Source: a virus. From it: a DNA stretch of 33,702 nt. The DNA lies in the IMG/VR virus record IMGVR_UViG_3300027759_000024, positions 1 to 33,702 of that record; one strand, given 5' to 3'. The notes under the pieces are model-generated. The model searched no databases, was not told the origin of the DNA, and saw only the letters and a list, made by a program, of their open reading frames with translations. Numbering within the stretch: position 1 is the first letter of the stretch; each line of letters begins with the position of its first letter. Made by a program: the position numbers and the translations under genes. Shown here in pieces: positions 6,746 through 12,723 of the stretch.

Positions 6746-7426
6746 TTAGGGGACGATACGTCCGTGGTACGGTGCTTTGGTGGGAATCAGGAATTCTGTA
6801 GACAGGTTGTCCTTGACAATGCTGTCACAGGTGTTCACAAACATCTGGACGTTCTTATCCATACGACCCTGGTACAGGTGGTACACACCTTCCTCAAAGT
6901 GCGTGCCTATGCCGTACAACCCGTAGGTATGCAGCCGCCACGCGCCTTCCTCCGGCTCTGCTGTCCAGTGGGTAGGAAACAAGGTCTTGTAACGTAGCCC
7001 AGCCATCTCTGCGGCGTAGCACACGTTCTCTGCCACATCACTCTGTTCTGTCTCCGAAAAGGTGGGCTTCCGCAGTTCTAGCCACGCATCACGCCACATA
7101 AAGAAGAAAGCAGGCGCAGCAAAGATATGGGACTTGGGCCAGATGTGGTTACTTGCCTGCGCTATGCCCACAAACGATTCATTCTGGGCAGCCCACGCTG
7201 CCGCTTGGTTAACAACGCCTGGGTTGGTAGGAACACAGTCGATGTCTAGAAAGCCAACAACGTCCGCAGTGCTGTTGTCCATAACAATGTCCATCCACTT
7301 GCCGTGCGGGGTCTGTGTCATGTGGTACGCCACATTCAGCCCTAAGTGCTTACATGTATTGGTGTGTGCCTCCACCATTTTTACGTTGGTGTTGGGCCAG
7401 GCAAGGGTGTGTATCTCTATGTTCAT
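6746..7426 (-). CDS. Putative glycosyltransferase (GT-A-like, DxD)
   Basis: The 226-residue protein starts with a beta-strand (IEIHTLAW) and carries FLDIDCVP with a DxD motif at residues 61-63, the metal and nucleotide-sugar site of GT-A glycosyltransferases. It also has the later segment FFFMWRDAW and a C-terminal YHLYQGR. It overlaps the next glycosyltransferase gene (start of this gene within the stop of 7423-8124), so the two are co-translated and may act on the same target. It is more divergent than its neighbour. The acceptor is unknown; a virion protein or host surface sugar is more likely than DNA because no base-modification pathway is visible. Confidence 0.6.
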   Translation of the reverse strand: MNIEIHTLAWPNTNVKMVEAHTNTCKHLGLNVAYHMTQTPHGKWMDIVMDNSTADVVGFLDIDCVPTNPGVVNQAAAWAAQNESFVGIAQASNHIWPKSHIFAAPAFFFMWRDAWLELRKPTFSETEQSDVAENVCYAAEMAGLRYKTLFPTHWTAEPEEGAWRLHTYGLYGIGTHFEEGVYHLYQGRMDKNVQMFVNTCDSIVKDNLSTEFLIPTKAPYHGRIVP

Positions 7427-8124
7427 GCTGTTGCTTTCAGTTCTGCGTACTTCTTAATTTGCGGCACACCGTTCTTGAGTAAAACCACCTTGCTGTCATC
7501 AGGAGGAACTTCCCCCGCCTGCTGGTAATGAAAGGCCAGGGTGGTAGGGTAGTTGACAGTAGCTTTCATAGACCGCGCTATCTTGACCCCTGAGTCCTGC
7601 ACGGCTTTCCAGAAGTATCTGTCCCCTATGTACCCGTACTCTCGGGGCCGAAAACCCCACTCCTTGCACAGCGAGAATGTTTCACGTGAAAGCAAGAAAC
7701 AGTTGGTGTCATTCCAGTGGACACCATTGCTCTCAGTATCCACGCCCATCTGTGTCCCGTCCATCCTCCACAGAACGCGAGGACAGGTTACCACCTTCGC
7801 CTGCGACTGTTGCATGACCTCCACCATAGTAGCTATGTGGTCAGGCTCAAACCAGCAGTCAGCATCCAGCAAGCAGATAGCGTCAGCACCCTGCACACTA
7901 GCTACCGACAGACCTACTATCCTGGGCGTGTTGCCAGAGTCATTGCAGTTGGGCAGAGAGATGTGGACAACATCCGCACCCTTCTCAAAAGTCTGTACAG
8001 GATGACCGTCTGCCACCATGTAGTGAACAATGTCGCAGTGGGTCTGCTTCCGGACACTACGCCAGCAACGCTCCAACACGGCTATAGGTTCTTTCCAATA
8101 AGGGGTGACAACTGCTACTCTCAT
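7423..8124 (-). CDS. Family 2-like glycosyltransferase
   Basis: The 233-residue protein has the standard GT2 layout: an N-terminal strand and turn (VVTPYWKEP, residues 5-13), LERCWRSVRKQT, the DxD motif in LLDADCW (residues 85-91), then TNCFLLSR and the acidic segment YIGDRYFW near the acceptor site. GT2 enzymes move a sugar from a nucleotide donor to an acceptor. There are no membrane segments, so it should act in the cytoplasm. It overlaps the following glycosyltransferase gene by ATGA. Location in the late operon, just before packaging genes, suggests a late role such as decorating virion proteins, but this is inference. Confidence 0.8.
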   Translation of the reverse strand: MRVAVVTPYWKEPIAVLERCWRSVRKQTHCDIVHYMVADGHPVQTFEKGADVVHISLPNCNDSGNTPRIVGLSVASVQGADAICLLDADCWFEPDHIATMVEVMQQSQAKVVTCPRVLWRMDGTQMGVDTESNGVHWNDTNCFLLSRETFSLCKEWGFRPREYGYIGDRYFWKAVQDSGVKIARSMKATVNYPTTLAFHYQQAGEVPPDDSKVVLLKNGVPQIKKYAELKATA

Positions 8125-8126
8125 GC

Positions 8127-8360
8127 TTACTCCTTTACAGGTTCGTAGGTCATCTCAAAGATGTCAGGCTTGCAGGGATAGTGTTCGCCCTTTACGCCAG
8201 TGATGATGTAGTCGCCAGGGGTGACGATATGACCACCCTCAAGAGTTTCAATCCAATAAATATGCATACCGTTCATTTTGTACTCAACCACCTCTGGATG
8301 GTCGCCTATGTTGAACCACTGCACGGCATCAATGACCACGGGCTTTTTGCGGTACTTCAT
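8127..8360 (-). CDS. Conserved small phage protein (MKYRKKPVVIDAVQW family)
   Basis: The 77-residue protein starts MKYRKKPVVIDAVQW and contains GGHIVTPGDYIITGVKGEHYPCKPDIFEMTYE, a pattern I recognise from a small protein family spread widely through tailed phages and prophages. Its function is not established. The repeated beta-like segments suggest a small beta barrel. The start has AGGAGTAAGC upstream. It lies in the first part of the leftward operon, between small helical proteins and the glycosyltransferases. Confidence 0.8.
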   Translation of the reverse strand: MKYRKKPVVIDAVQWFNIGDHPEVVEYKMNGMHIYWIETLEGGHIVTPGDYIITGVKGEHYPCKPDIFEMTYEPVKE

Positions 8361-8362
8361 GC

Positions 8363-8575
8363 TTACTCCTCATAGAACGTCTCTGTGTCTTTCACACGGC
8401 GCATGTACTGCTTGATACGTACATCCGATTGTTTACCGTATAGCTTCTCTAGCTTGGTTAACTGGGCGGCTAGAAACTTGTCTGCCTGCGGCTTCCCGTA
8501 GGTACGCTTGGCAGCAAAGTAAGAGTGCAGCAACACCCTAGCCTCTGCCATCTCTAGCTGTACTCTGTCTGACAT
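8363..8575 (-). CDS. Small helical basic protein, unknown function
   Basis: The 70-residue protein is helical and basic (VQLEMAEARVLLHSYFAAKRTYG...). The ATG at 8575 is chosen; an in-frame GTG at 8584 would add three residues. Neither has a clear ribosome binding site, but the start lies within two bases of the preceding stop codon at 8577, so it is probably coupled to that gene. I recognise no domain. Confidence 0.55.
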   Translation of the reverse strand: MSDRVQLEMAEARVLLHSYFAAKRTYGKPQADKFLAAQLTKLEKLYGKQSDVRIKQYMRRVKDTETFYEE

Positions 8576-8576
8576 G

Positions 8577-8765
8577 TCAGTCACGGATGTAGTCCAGCAG
8601 TACCTTGCAGGCTGCTATCTCCTTGTCGGTGTGACCCTCCTCCAGCACGTTGTCCAACATGTCCTGTAGGTACTGGGCCACAAAGTCATCCATACCCTGC
8701 ATGAAGCTCTCTGTGAGGTCTATGCTAATAGGGATGTTGAGGGTTATCTTCTTAGTCTTCGGCAT
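8577..8765 (-). CDS. Small acidic protein, unknown function
   Basis: This 62-residue protein starts with a basic strand (KTKKITLNIPISIDL), followed by helices ending in HTDKEIAACKVLLDYIRD. The end resembles that of the protein encoded just upstream (SDREIQEACLALLDWM), so the two may be diverged paralogues from a tandem duplication. It overlaps the upstream gene by 14 bases. Function is unknown. Confidence 0.55.
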   Translation of the reverse strand: MPKTKKITLNIPISIDLTESFMQGMDDFVAQYLQDMLDNVLEEGHTDKEIAACKVLLDYIRD

Positions 8766-8937
8766 TTGGTTTTCCCATCCAATCCAACAAGGCTAGGCAA
8801 GCCTCTTGTATTTCGCGGTCACTGTCCCAGTCCGCAAGACCTTCCTGTATCTGCTTCAACCTAGCCCGCACAATCTGGTCTAGCACTTCATCAGCAGCAG
8901 TGTTTTGTTCAAACTTGAGAAGTATCTTGTGAGTCAT
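8752..8937 (-). CDS. Small acidic protein, possible paralogue of its neighbour
   Basis: The 61-residue protein begins MTHKILLKFEQNTAADEVLDQIV and contains DWDSDREIQEACLALLDWMG, close in layout to the C-terminal part of the neighbouring 62-residue protein. The ATG at 8937 is preferred over the one at 8949 because GGAGG lies five bases upstream and the ATG overlaps the upstream stop (ATGA). Function is unknown. Confidence 0.6.
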   Translation of the reverse strand: MTHKILLKFEQNTAADEVLDQIVRARLKQIQEGLADWDSDREIQEACLALLDWMGKPNAED

Positions 8938-9152
8938 GCCATCCTCCATACTCTGATTAAGTCACCTTCTGTCCTAGCTACAAACACACGCTGTAGCCGC
9001 TTACCAGCCCTGTAGTTGGCATTCAGCACCTTCGCCCTAGCCTCCACAGGCACGGTGAAGGAATCCCCTATCTCCATGTCCTCATAAGGGTAGGCATACA
9101 CCACCCTGGGCTTCGGCATAGCAATACCGCTTTCTCTCTCTATCGCTTGCAT
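8934..9152 (-). CDS. Conserved small phage protein (YPYxxMxxGDSFxVP ... RVWR)
   Basis: The 72-residue protein holds YAYPYEDMEIGDSFTVPVEARAK, a central region with basic residues (NYRAGKRLQRVFVART) and a final RVWR. This layout recurs in small proteins of many phages, usually near early or regulatory genes; function is unknown. The start at 9152 is chosen because GGAG lies eight bases upstream. An in-frame ATG at 9191 would add 13 residues but has a weaker site. It is the first gene of the leftward operon. Confidence 0.7.
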   Translation of the reverse strand: MQAIERESGIAMPKPRVVYAYPYEDMEIGDSFTVPVEARAKVLNANYRAGKRLQRVFVARTEGDLIRVWRMA

Positions 9153-9338
9153 ATCAACATCTCCACTGTGTCTATAACCTAATACTAGCATAGTTCCATC
9201 AGCGGAGAGAAACCTATTTTTTTCTGGGGGGGACGGAGAGTTGGGTGCACACCCACACGGAGTTTAAGACCCATCGCAAGGGCCACGCGGCAGGGTGAGA
9301 CTAGGCTGGCAGGGCATGGCGACCATAGTCCAATGCAG

Positions 9339-9390
9339 ACTAGCAGGCAGGCAAGCAGACTAGATGCAGAGTGATGCAACTAGCAGGCAG
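9339..9390. repeat. 12-bp direct repeat pair ACTAGCAGGCAG
   Basis: Exact copies at 9339-9350 and 9379-9390, spaced 40 bp start to start (about four helical turns), with a third AGACTAG at 9357-9363 between them. Such phased repeats are typical of protein-binding sites. They would lie in the untranslated leader of the leftward transcript. Confidence 0.6.
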
Positions 9391-9504
9391 ACAGGGGGAC
9401 AATTGACTAGAGGGGGACGGGATGTGGCGACCTACCGCAAACCCTTGCGACTACGCTACCAGGTGTCCTAGTAACTAAGTACCTAAACCCCTAATTGAAT
9501 TACT

Positions 9505-9533
9505 AGTATACATCTATCTAGGTTACTAGTCCA
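9505..9533 (-). promoter_or_regulatory. Putative leftward promoter
   Basis: On the minus strand TGGACT (9533-9528, 4/6 to consensus) is followed after 17 bases by TATACT (9510-9505, 5/6). Transcription would start near 9498, leaving a leader of about 350 bases before the first gene at 9152. A second candidate is the extended -10 sequence TGCTAGTAT close to the first gene, at about 9180-9188. Neither has been tested. Confidence 0.4.
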
Positions 9534-9596
9534 CTAGACTAAGAACGGGTGTTTATCCAGGGTAAACCCTAGTGTCAATTGTTCAAATTGATTGTG

Positions 9597-9630
9597 TTGC
9601 AGACTGTGATTCTAGTCTTATAATCTAGTC
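9597..9630 (+). promoter_or_regulatory. Rightward early promoter
   Basis: A perfect TATAAT lies at 9619-9624 with only a weak -35 (TTGCAG at 9597-9602, 16-base spacer). The -10 is framed by a direct repeat TCTAGTC at 9611-9617 and 9624-9630, a possible regulator site that a bound protein would use to cover the -10. Predicted start is near 9631, directly followed by a hairpin. Confidence 0.6.
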
Positions 9631-9631
9631 A

Positions 9632-9647
9632 CCTACTAACCAGTAGG
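9632..9647 (+). other. Hairpin at predicted 5' end of early transcript
   Basis: CCTACT and AGTAGG pair perfectly around AACC. The stem would begin at or one base after the predicted transcription start. A 5'-terminal stem-loop commonly protects transcripts from 5'-dependent decay. The second early promoter (12712-12717) has the same arrangement. Confidence 0.5.
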
Positions 9648-9671
9648 CAACACTTTAAGAGGAAAGTTTCC

Positions 9672-9887
9672 ATGATTACACCTAACACTCATGAGAAAGC
9701 AGAATGGTCACGTTTTGCACAGTCTTTGTATTCCAAAGGACTAAACAAACATGGACACATGTTTAGTGCTGCTGCTTCTTTGCCTACAGAGGGCAAGATG
9801 GACAACTGGCGTTTCGATTACCTGCAAGACCTCTACAGGGCTTGGCTGTGCTTTGACACTTATCCCACACCCTCCAATGTTTATTAA
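9672..9887 (+). CDS. Small conserved phage protein, first early gene
   Basis: The 71-residue protein (AEWSRFAQSLYSKGLNKHGHMFSAAASLP ... FDYLQDLYRAWLCF) is helical, with a conserved-looking central HMFSAAASLP. Similar small proteins occur at the start of early operons in other phages, but I know no function. The start is preceded by AAGAGGAAAG. As the first gene after the early promoter it should be expressed immediately on infection, which fits a host-takeover role (inference). Confidence 0.7.
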   Translation: MITPNTHEKAEWSRFAQSLYSKGLNKHGHMFSAAASLPTEGKMDNWRFDYLQDLYRAWLCFDTYPTPSNVY

Positions 9888-9897
9888 GGAGCAGACC

Positions 9898-10083
9898 ATG
9901 ACCAAAATCACAGAACAAAAGAACGGCGCATACACCACATTCGAGCGCCTATTCCCTAGCGGCATGTACCTAGTGATGCTGTACAGCACTAGAGGCGAGG
10001 TGATGGATAAGATTCGCTGTGACACCTACCGCGCAGCACGGGAATACCTAGCGGCATTCAACCGCATAGCCAAAGCACAGTAA
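9898..10083 (+). CDS. Small early protein, unknown function
   Basis: The 61-residue basic protein has beta-like sequence in the first half (YTTFERLFPSGMYLVMLYSTRGEVMDKI) and a helical second half (TYRAAREYLAAFNRIAKAQ). AAGGAG lies six bases upstream of the ATG. A strand-strand-helix layout is consistent with a small DNA- or protein-binding fold, but I recognise no family. Confidence 0.7.
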   Translation: MTKITEQKNGAYTTFERLFPSGMYLVMLYSTRGEVMDKIRCDTYRAAREYLAAFNRIAKAQ

Positions 10084-10160
10084 TGCACTCTTACAGCCTT
10101 ACGTGTAGGGCTGTGGGGTTTGCACTACCGCAAGCCATAACCTTTAAGGAGTTAGTAACT

Positions 10161-10445
10161 ATGACCGATACAACATACAACGGATGGACTAACTACGCCA
10201 CATGGCGTGTGCAGTTGGAGATTTTCGACAACATCCCCGCCCAAGACTTTGTGAGCGTGGATGATGAAAAACCTGACACTTATCAGATTGCCCAAGGTAT
10301 GCAAGAAATGGCGGAGTATTACATTGAATGCTCTAGCCAAGAGGGCTTTGCCCGTGATTACGCAATGGCGTTTCTGTCCGATGTCAATTGGCGCGAATTA
10401 GCCGAGCATATGGTGGCGGCCTACATTGAGGAGAACCAAGCATGA
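10161..10445 (+). CDS. Conserved phage protein (YNGWTNYATWRV family)
   Basis: The 94-residue acidic protein begins with YNGWTNYATWRVQLEIFDN, a signature of a phage early-protein family that I recall under a DUF name (possibly DUF7249; not checked). The rest is helical. Function is unknown. The ATG at 10161 is chosen because AAGGAG lies eight bases upstream and the family starts here; the longer upstream reading has no ribosome binding site. The 77-base gap before it contains a 6-bp inverted repeat ACAGCC/GGCTGT. Confidence 0.8.
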   Translation: MTDTTYNGWTNYATWRVQLEIFDNIPAQDFVSVDDEKPDTYQIAQGMQEMAEYYIECSSQEGFARDYAMAFLSDVNWRELAEHMVAAYIEENQA

Positions 10446-10915
10446 ACATCGAACTCAAGAACGTCAAGCACAGCGAGTTTGCTTCACATGAGACAAACTG
10501 TTTCGAAGCCACAATCTACATTGATGGGAAGAAAGCAGGGGAGGCAAGCAACAACGGCTATGGCGCATCCACTAGCATCTTCCCGAACACGCTGTGCCAA
10601 AAGCTGCAAGCCTATGCAGACACCTTGCCGCCTACAGAGTACAAGGGGCATTCTTTCAATCAGACAGCGGATGGGCTGATTGATGACCTAGTGACTGCGT
10701 GGCTGTATGCCCGCGACCTCAAGAAAGCCATGCAGAAACGCATCCTGTTTGTGCGTGGGCGGGACATGTTGGAGACTGTGGGCATGAACGCAGCCAGTTT
10801 GCAGAAGTGGCTATCACGCCCCGACCTACAACAGAAACTCAACGCAGACAAGGTGCTAAACCTCCTCCCGTTCGGTGAGGCCGTGTCTGTTTATCGGGAG
10901 ATGCAACATGGTTGA
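10442..10915 (+). CDS. Conserved phage protein (MNIELKNVKHSEFASHET family)
   Basis: The 157-residue protein starts with IELKNVKHSEFASHETNCFEATIYIDGKKAGEASNNGYG, an N-terminal beta-rich domain typical of a phage protein family of unknown function. A helical C-terminal half follows, with a basic patch (LKKAMQKRILFVRGR). It overlaps the preceding gene by ATGA. Its place in the early operon and basic patch would fit a nucleic-acid-associated function, but nothing visible proves it. Confidence 0.75.
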   Translation: MNIELKNVKHSEFASHETNCFEATIYIDGKKAGEASNNGYGASTSIFPNTLCQKLQAYADTLPPTEYKGHSFNQTADGLIDDLVTAWLYARDLKKAMQKRILFVRGRDMLETVGMNAASLQKWLSRPDLQQKLNADKVLNLLPFGEAVSVYREMQHG

Positions 10916-11222
10916 TAACGGCTATATCTTCCCCCGCGCCCGTAATAGCGACCCTGTAACGTCCCACCTAGCGGCGGCCCAAGTGACCACAGTAGATAGC
11001 CACTACAAGGCTATCCATGATGCCCTTACCCTGTACGGGCCTGCCGGAAAGGACAGGATAGCTGCTCTCGCGGGGCTAGACCCCTCTCAGGTCGCCCGTA
11101 GGTTGCCGGAGATGCGCCGCCTTGGTTTGGTGGGGCTAACGGGCGAGACGGTGCAGTCCTACAGTGGACGGCAAGAGAGAGAGTGGCAAGCGATAGACCA
11201 AAAGGAGAAAACCCATGAATGA
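10908..11222 (+). CDS. Winged-helix DNA-binding protein
   Basis: The 104-residue protein has a winged-helix layout: a leading helix (HYKAIHDALTLYG), a helix-turn-helix (GKDRIAALAGLDPSQVARRLPEMRRLGLV), then a short wing (GLTGETVQSYSGRQEREWQ). This matches the MarR-like HTH found in small phage regulators. Likely roles are controlling the early or late promoters, possibly through the CTAG repeats in the control region, or origin binding. The ATG at 10908 overlaps the end of the previous gene and has GGGAG upstream. No ligand domain is present. Confidence 0.75.
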   Translation: MVDNGYIFPRARNSDPVTSHLAAAQVTTVDSHYKAIHDALTLYGPAGKDRIAALAGLDPSQVARRLPEMRRLGLVGLTGETVQSYSGRQEREWQAIDQKEKTHE

Positions 11223-11376
11223 CACTATGCAAGATTTTGTCCTAATTCCCCCGCATGACGATATTGAATTGTGGGAGGCGTATCACAGGGCAAACCCCCA
11301 TGAAGAACGATATGGACGCACGCCCGTTCTCGCCCTTATGCGTGCATTTTTGGCAAATCAGGAGAAGACAGCATGA
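11215..11376 (+). CDS. Small acidic early protein (53 residues)
   Basis: This 53-residue protein (QDFVLIPPHDDIELWEAYHRANP ... TPVLALMRAFLANQEK) overlaps the winged-helix gene by eight bases and the next gene by ATGA. AAGGAG lies seven bases upstream of its ATG, so translation is well supported despite the short length. It is probably a small helical protein; function is unknown. Confidence 0.65.
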   Translation: MNDTMQDFVLIPPHDDIELWEAYHRANPHEERYGRTPVLALMRAFLANQEKTA

Positions 11377-11549
11377 CCGACCACAACCACACCACGCGCA
11401 GACACCCGCGCACCTTGCAAGAGGCATTCCCGCGCAACCCTGAGTGGCGGGAGCATGACTCGCATGGGGACGATTGGGATTTTGTAATCACTATCTTGGG
11501 CATTGTGATGATAGGGTTAACCCTGGTTTTGACTTGGCTGGGGCATTAG
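11373..11549 (+). CDS. Small single-span membrane protein (58 residues)
   Basis: The N-terminal half is polar and His/Arg-rich (HTTRRHPRTLQEAFP). The C-terminal half has one hydrophobic segment of about 22 residues (FVITILGIVMIGLTLVLTWLG), probably a membrane helix with the N-terminus in the cytoplasm. The PRTLQEAFP segment recurs in small proteins of phages and plasmids. Function is unknown. It directly abuts the methyltransferase-like gene. Confidence 0.65.
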   Translation: MTDHNHTTRRHPRTLQEAFPRNPEWREHDSHGDDWDFVITILGIVMIGLTLVLTWLGH

Positions 11550-12173
11550 ATGAGAGTCCTTGTCGCCTGTGAATACAGCGGGACAGTCAGGGACGCATTC
11601 CTACGGGCGGGACACTATGCAGCGAGTTGTGACTTGTTGCCTAGTGACTCCCCGCTAGGTGACCACTACCAATGCAGCGTCCTAGACATCCTCGACCATG
11701 ATTGGGACTTGATGATTGCCCATCCCCCGTGTACGCACCTCGCGGTGAGCGGAGCCAAACACTTTGCGCGTAAGGCCGTAGAACAAGCGGAGGCGTTGGA
11801 GTTTGTCCGTGCGCTCCTGGACGCACCTATTCCGCGCATCTGTTTGGAAAACCCCGTGTCCGTGATTTCCTCGCGCATACGCAAGCCAGACCAGATAGTC
11901 CAGCCGTGGATGTTCGGGGAAGAGGCGACCAAGACCACTTGCCTGTGGATTAAGGGTTTACCCCACCTAACCCCCACGCGCATAGTGGGCAAGGGGGAGA
12001 GGCACATTACCAAGTCCGGCAAGAGTTTGCCCAAGTGGTACAACCTCCCGCCTAGCCCTGATAGGTGGAAAAAGCGGAGCGCGACCTTCCAAGGGATAGC
12101 AGACGCTATGGCTACCCAATGGGGTGTTGACACGCCCAAGCAAGCTATGCTAGAGTTCGCCCCGTTGCCGTAG
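11550..12173 (+). CDS. Minimal cytosine-C5-methyltransferase-like protein
   Basis: The 207-residue protein shows the motifs of DNA cytosine-5 methyltransferases in order. These are motif I near residues 3-12 (VLVACEYSGT), an acidic residue after the second strand (D28), the catalytic-Cys motif IV as HPPCTHL (59-61 = PPC), motif VI as LENP (residues 99-102), and a C-terminal FQGIADAMATQWG like motif X. Classical enzymes are over 300 residues; here almost no room remains for a target-recognition domain. Such short relatives are common in phages and their activity is mostly unproven. It could methylate phage DNA against restriction, bind DNA without catalysis, or modify another substrate. It is the last gene before the terminator. 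Confidence 0.75.
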   Translation: MRVLVACEYSGTVRDAFLRAGHYAASCDLLPSDSPLGDHYQCSVLDILDHDWDLMIAHPPCTHLAVSGAKHFARKAVEQAEALEFVRALLDAPIPRICLENPVSVISSRIRKPDQIVQPWMFGEEATKTTCLWIKGLPHLTPTRIVGKGERHITKSGKSLPKWYNLPPSPDRWKKRSATFQGIADAMATQWGVDTPKQAMLEFAPLP

Positions 12174-12188
12174 GAAGCGACAGATGAG

Positions 12189-12261
12189 AGCCGTTACACA
12201 TGCCTTCGCCCTTGGTCTTTACCGATGGGTTCCTACCGAGGGCAGTTGTAACGGCTTTTTT
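12189..12261 (+). terminator. Rho-independent terminator with long structured loop
   Basis: A perfect 10-bp stem (AGCCGTTACA at 12189-12198, TGTAACGGCT at 12247-12256) is followed by a T-run (12256-12261). The 48-base loop itself folds: GCCCTTGGT pairs with ACCGAGGGC (nine pairs, one G-U). It lies 16 bases after the methyltransferase-like gene and should end or attenuate the first early transcript. The long, branched loop is atypical and could also mark a processed small RNA. Confidence 0.75.
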
Positions 12262-12548
12262 CATGTACTTTTTACGCAGCCGTCAGGGCGCGTTAGCTTT
12301 AGCTTGTATCGGCTGAACCCAAGAAAGACCGCATGTGTGCATCACCCCGCGCGTGCGCCCAGGCTGTCTGCTAGGCACTGGGTAAGGTAGGGGGACATGG
12401 TGAGACAAGACCCCTACCGAATGAATAGCAGCCTTATGGGTGCGCTAGTGTGGACGCTAATAATAAGTGCGCCCACATGGGCGAGGGACGATAAGTATCG
12501 GCTTATCACCCTTGGGGAACCCATGCCTAGTAACTAGAGGAGTAAAAC
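12262..12548 (+). other. Structured non-coding stretch, candidate RNA or origin element
   Basis: No convincing gene is present. Visible elements are a perfect 8-bp stem GGTAGGGG/CCCCTACC at 12386-12393 and 12411-12418; a 9-pair stem (two G-U) between TGGGTGCGC near 12438 and GTGCGCCCA near 12470; the competing hairpin CGCCC-ACAT-GGGCG near 12472-12485; an inverted repeat GATAAG/CTTATC at 12490-12495 and 12502-12507; and CCTAGTAACTA at 12526-12536, repeated from the divergent control region (9467-9477). It lies after the terminator, so a transcript would need its own promoter or read-through; TAATAATAA near 12460 is a weak -10 candidate. Confidence 0.5.
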
Positions 12549-12716
12549 GTGCAGCATAAAGGCTACAAAGAGTGGGCTTACAAGCTCCAGGACAAAGAAG
12601 CAGCAGGGATACCGCTATCCGAACTCCAGCGTAAGTACTGGAGGGAAGCACTCAACAAAAGAAAGGAAGAACCAGCAGTACGCAGGCCTCGTACGCCTAA
12701 TCAGATAGTGCTATAA
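12549..12716 (+). CDS. Small basic protein with GTG start (55 residues)
   Basis: The reading frame starts at GTG, preceded by AGAGGAG and a six-base spacer, and encodes a helical basic protein (GYKEWAYKLQDKEAAGIPLSELQRKYWREALNKRKEE...RRPRTPNQ). The ribosome binding site is strong and the amino acid composition looks like real protein. Its last codons overlap the -10 element of the next promoter (12712-12717), so the stop codon TAA is part of TATAAT. Function is unknown; the basic C-terminus suggests nucleic-acid contact. Confidence 0.6.
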   Translation: MQHKGYKEWAYKLQDKEAAGIPLSELQRKYWREALNKRKEEPAVRRPRTPNQIVL

Positions 12717-12717
12717 T
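12709..12717 (+). promoter_or_regulatory. Second early promoter (extended -10)
   Basis: TGCTATAAT combines a perfect TATAAT (12712-12717) with the upstream TG of an extended -10 element, which compensates for the lack of a recognisable -35. Predicted start is about 12724. It would drive the recombination module after the terminator at 12189-12261. Confidence 0.65.
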
Positions 12718-12723
12718 TCTCTC

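Larger units (their letters stand above)
9192..9671. other. Divergent control region between the two operons
   Basis: These 480 bases separate the leftward and rightward operons and hold no convincing gene. I count 13 CTAG tetranucleotides, against about two expected by chance. Repeats include ACTAGCAGGCAG at 9339-9350 and 9379-9390, AGGGGGAC at 9393-9400 and 9411-9418, TTACTAGT at 9500-9507 and 9523-9530, and an inverted pair CTAGTAAC (9468-9475) and GTTACTAG (9522-9529). A 6-base inverted repeat TGGGTG/CACCCA lies at 9242-9255. The part from about 9480 to 9660 looks AT-richer. Both operons appear to be promoted from here; it is also the best candidate for a replication origin. Confidence 0.75.

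Noticed and set aside
9185-9379. 64-residue minus-strand frame with a signal-like N-terminus in the control region
   Set aside because: It starts at TTG without a Shine-Dalgarno sequence and is made from the repetitive GCAGGCAG sequence. It also overlaps the better-supported first gene region.
9192-9671. tRNA or CRISPR-like array in the control region
   Set aside because: The repeats are too short and irregular for CRISPR, and no tRNA arms or TTCRA loop can be drawn.
12184-12390. 68-residue plus-strand frame after the methyltransferase-like gene
   Set aside because: It runs straight through the terminator hairpin and the non-coding stretch, has no ribosome binding site and has an unlikely composition.
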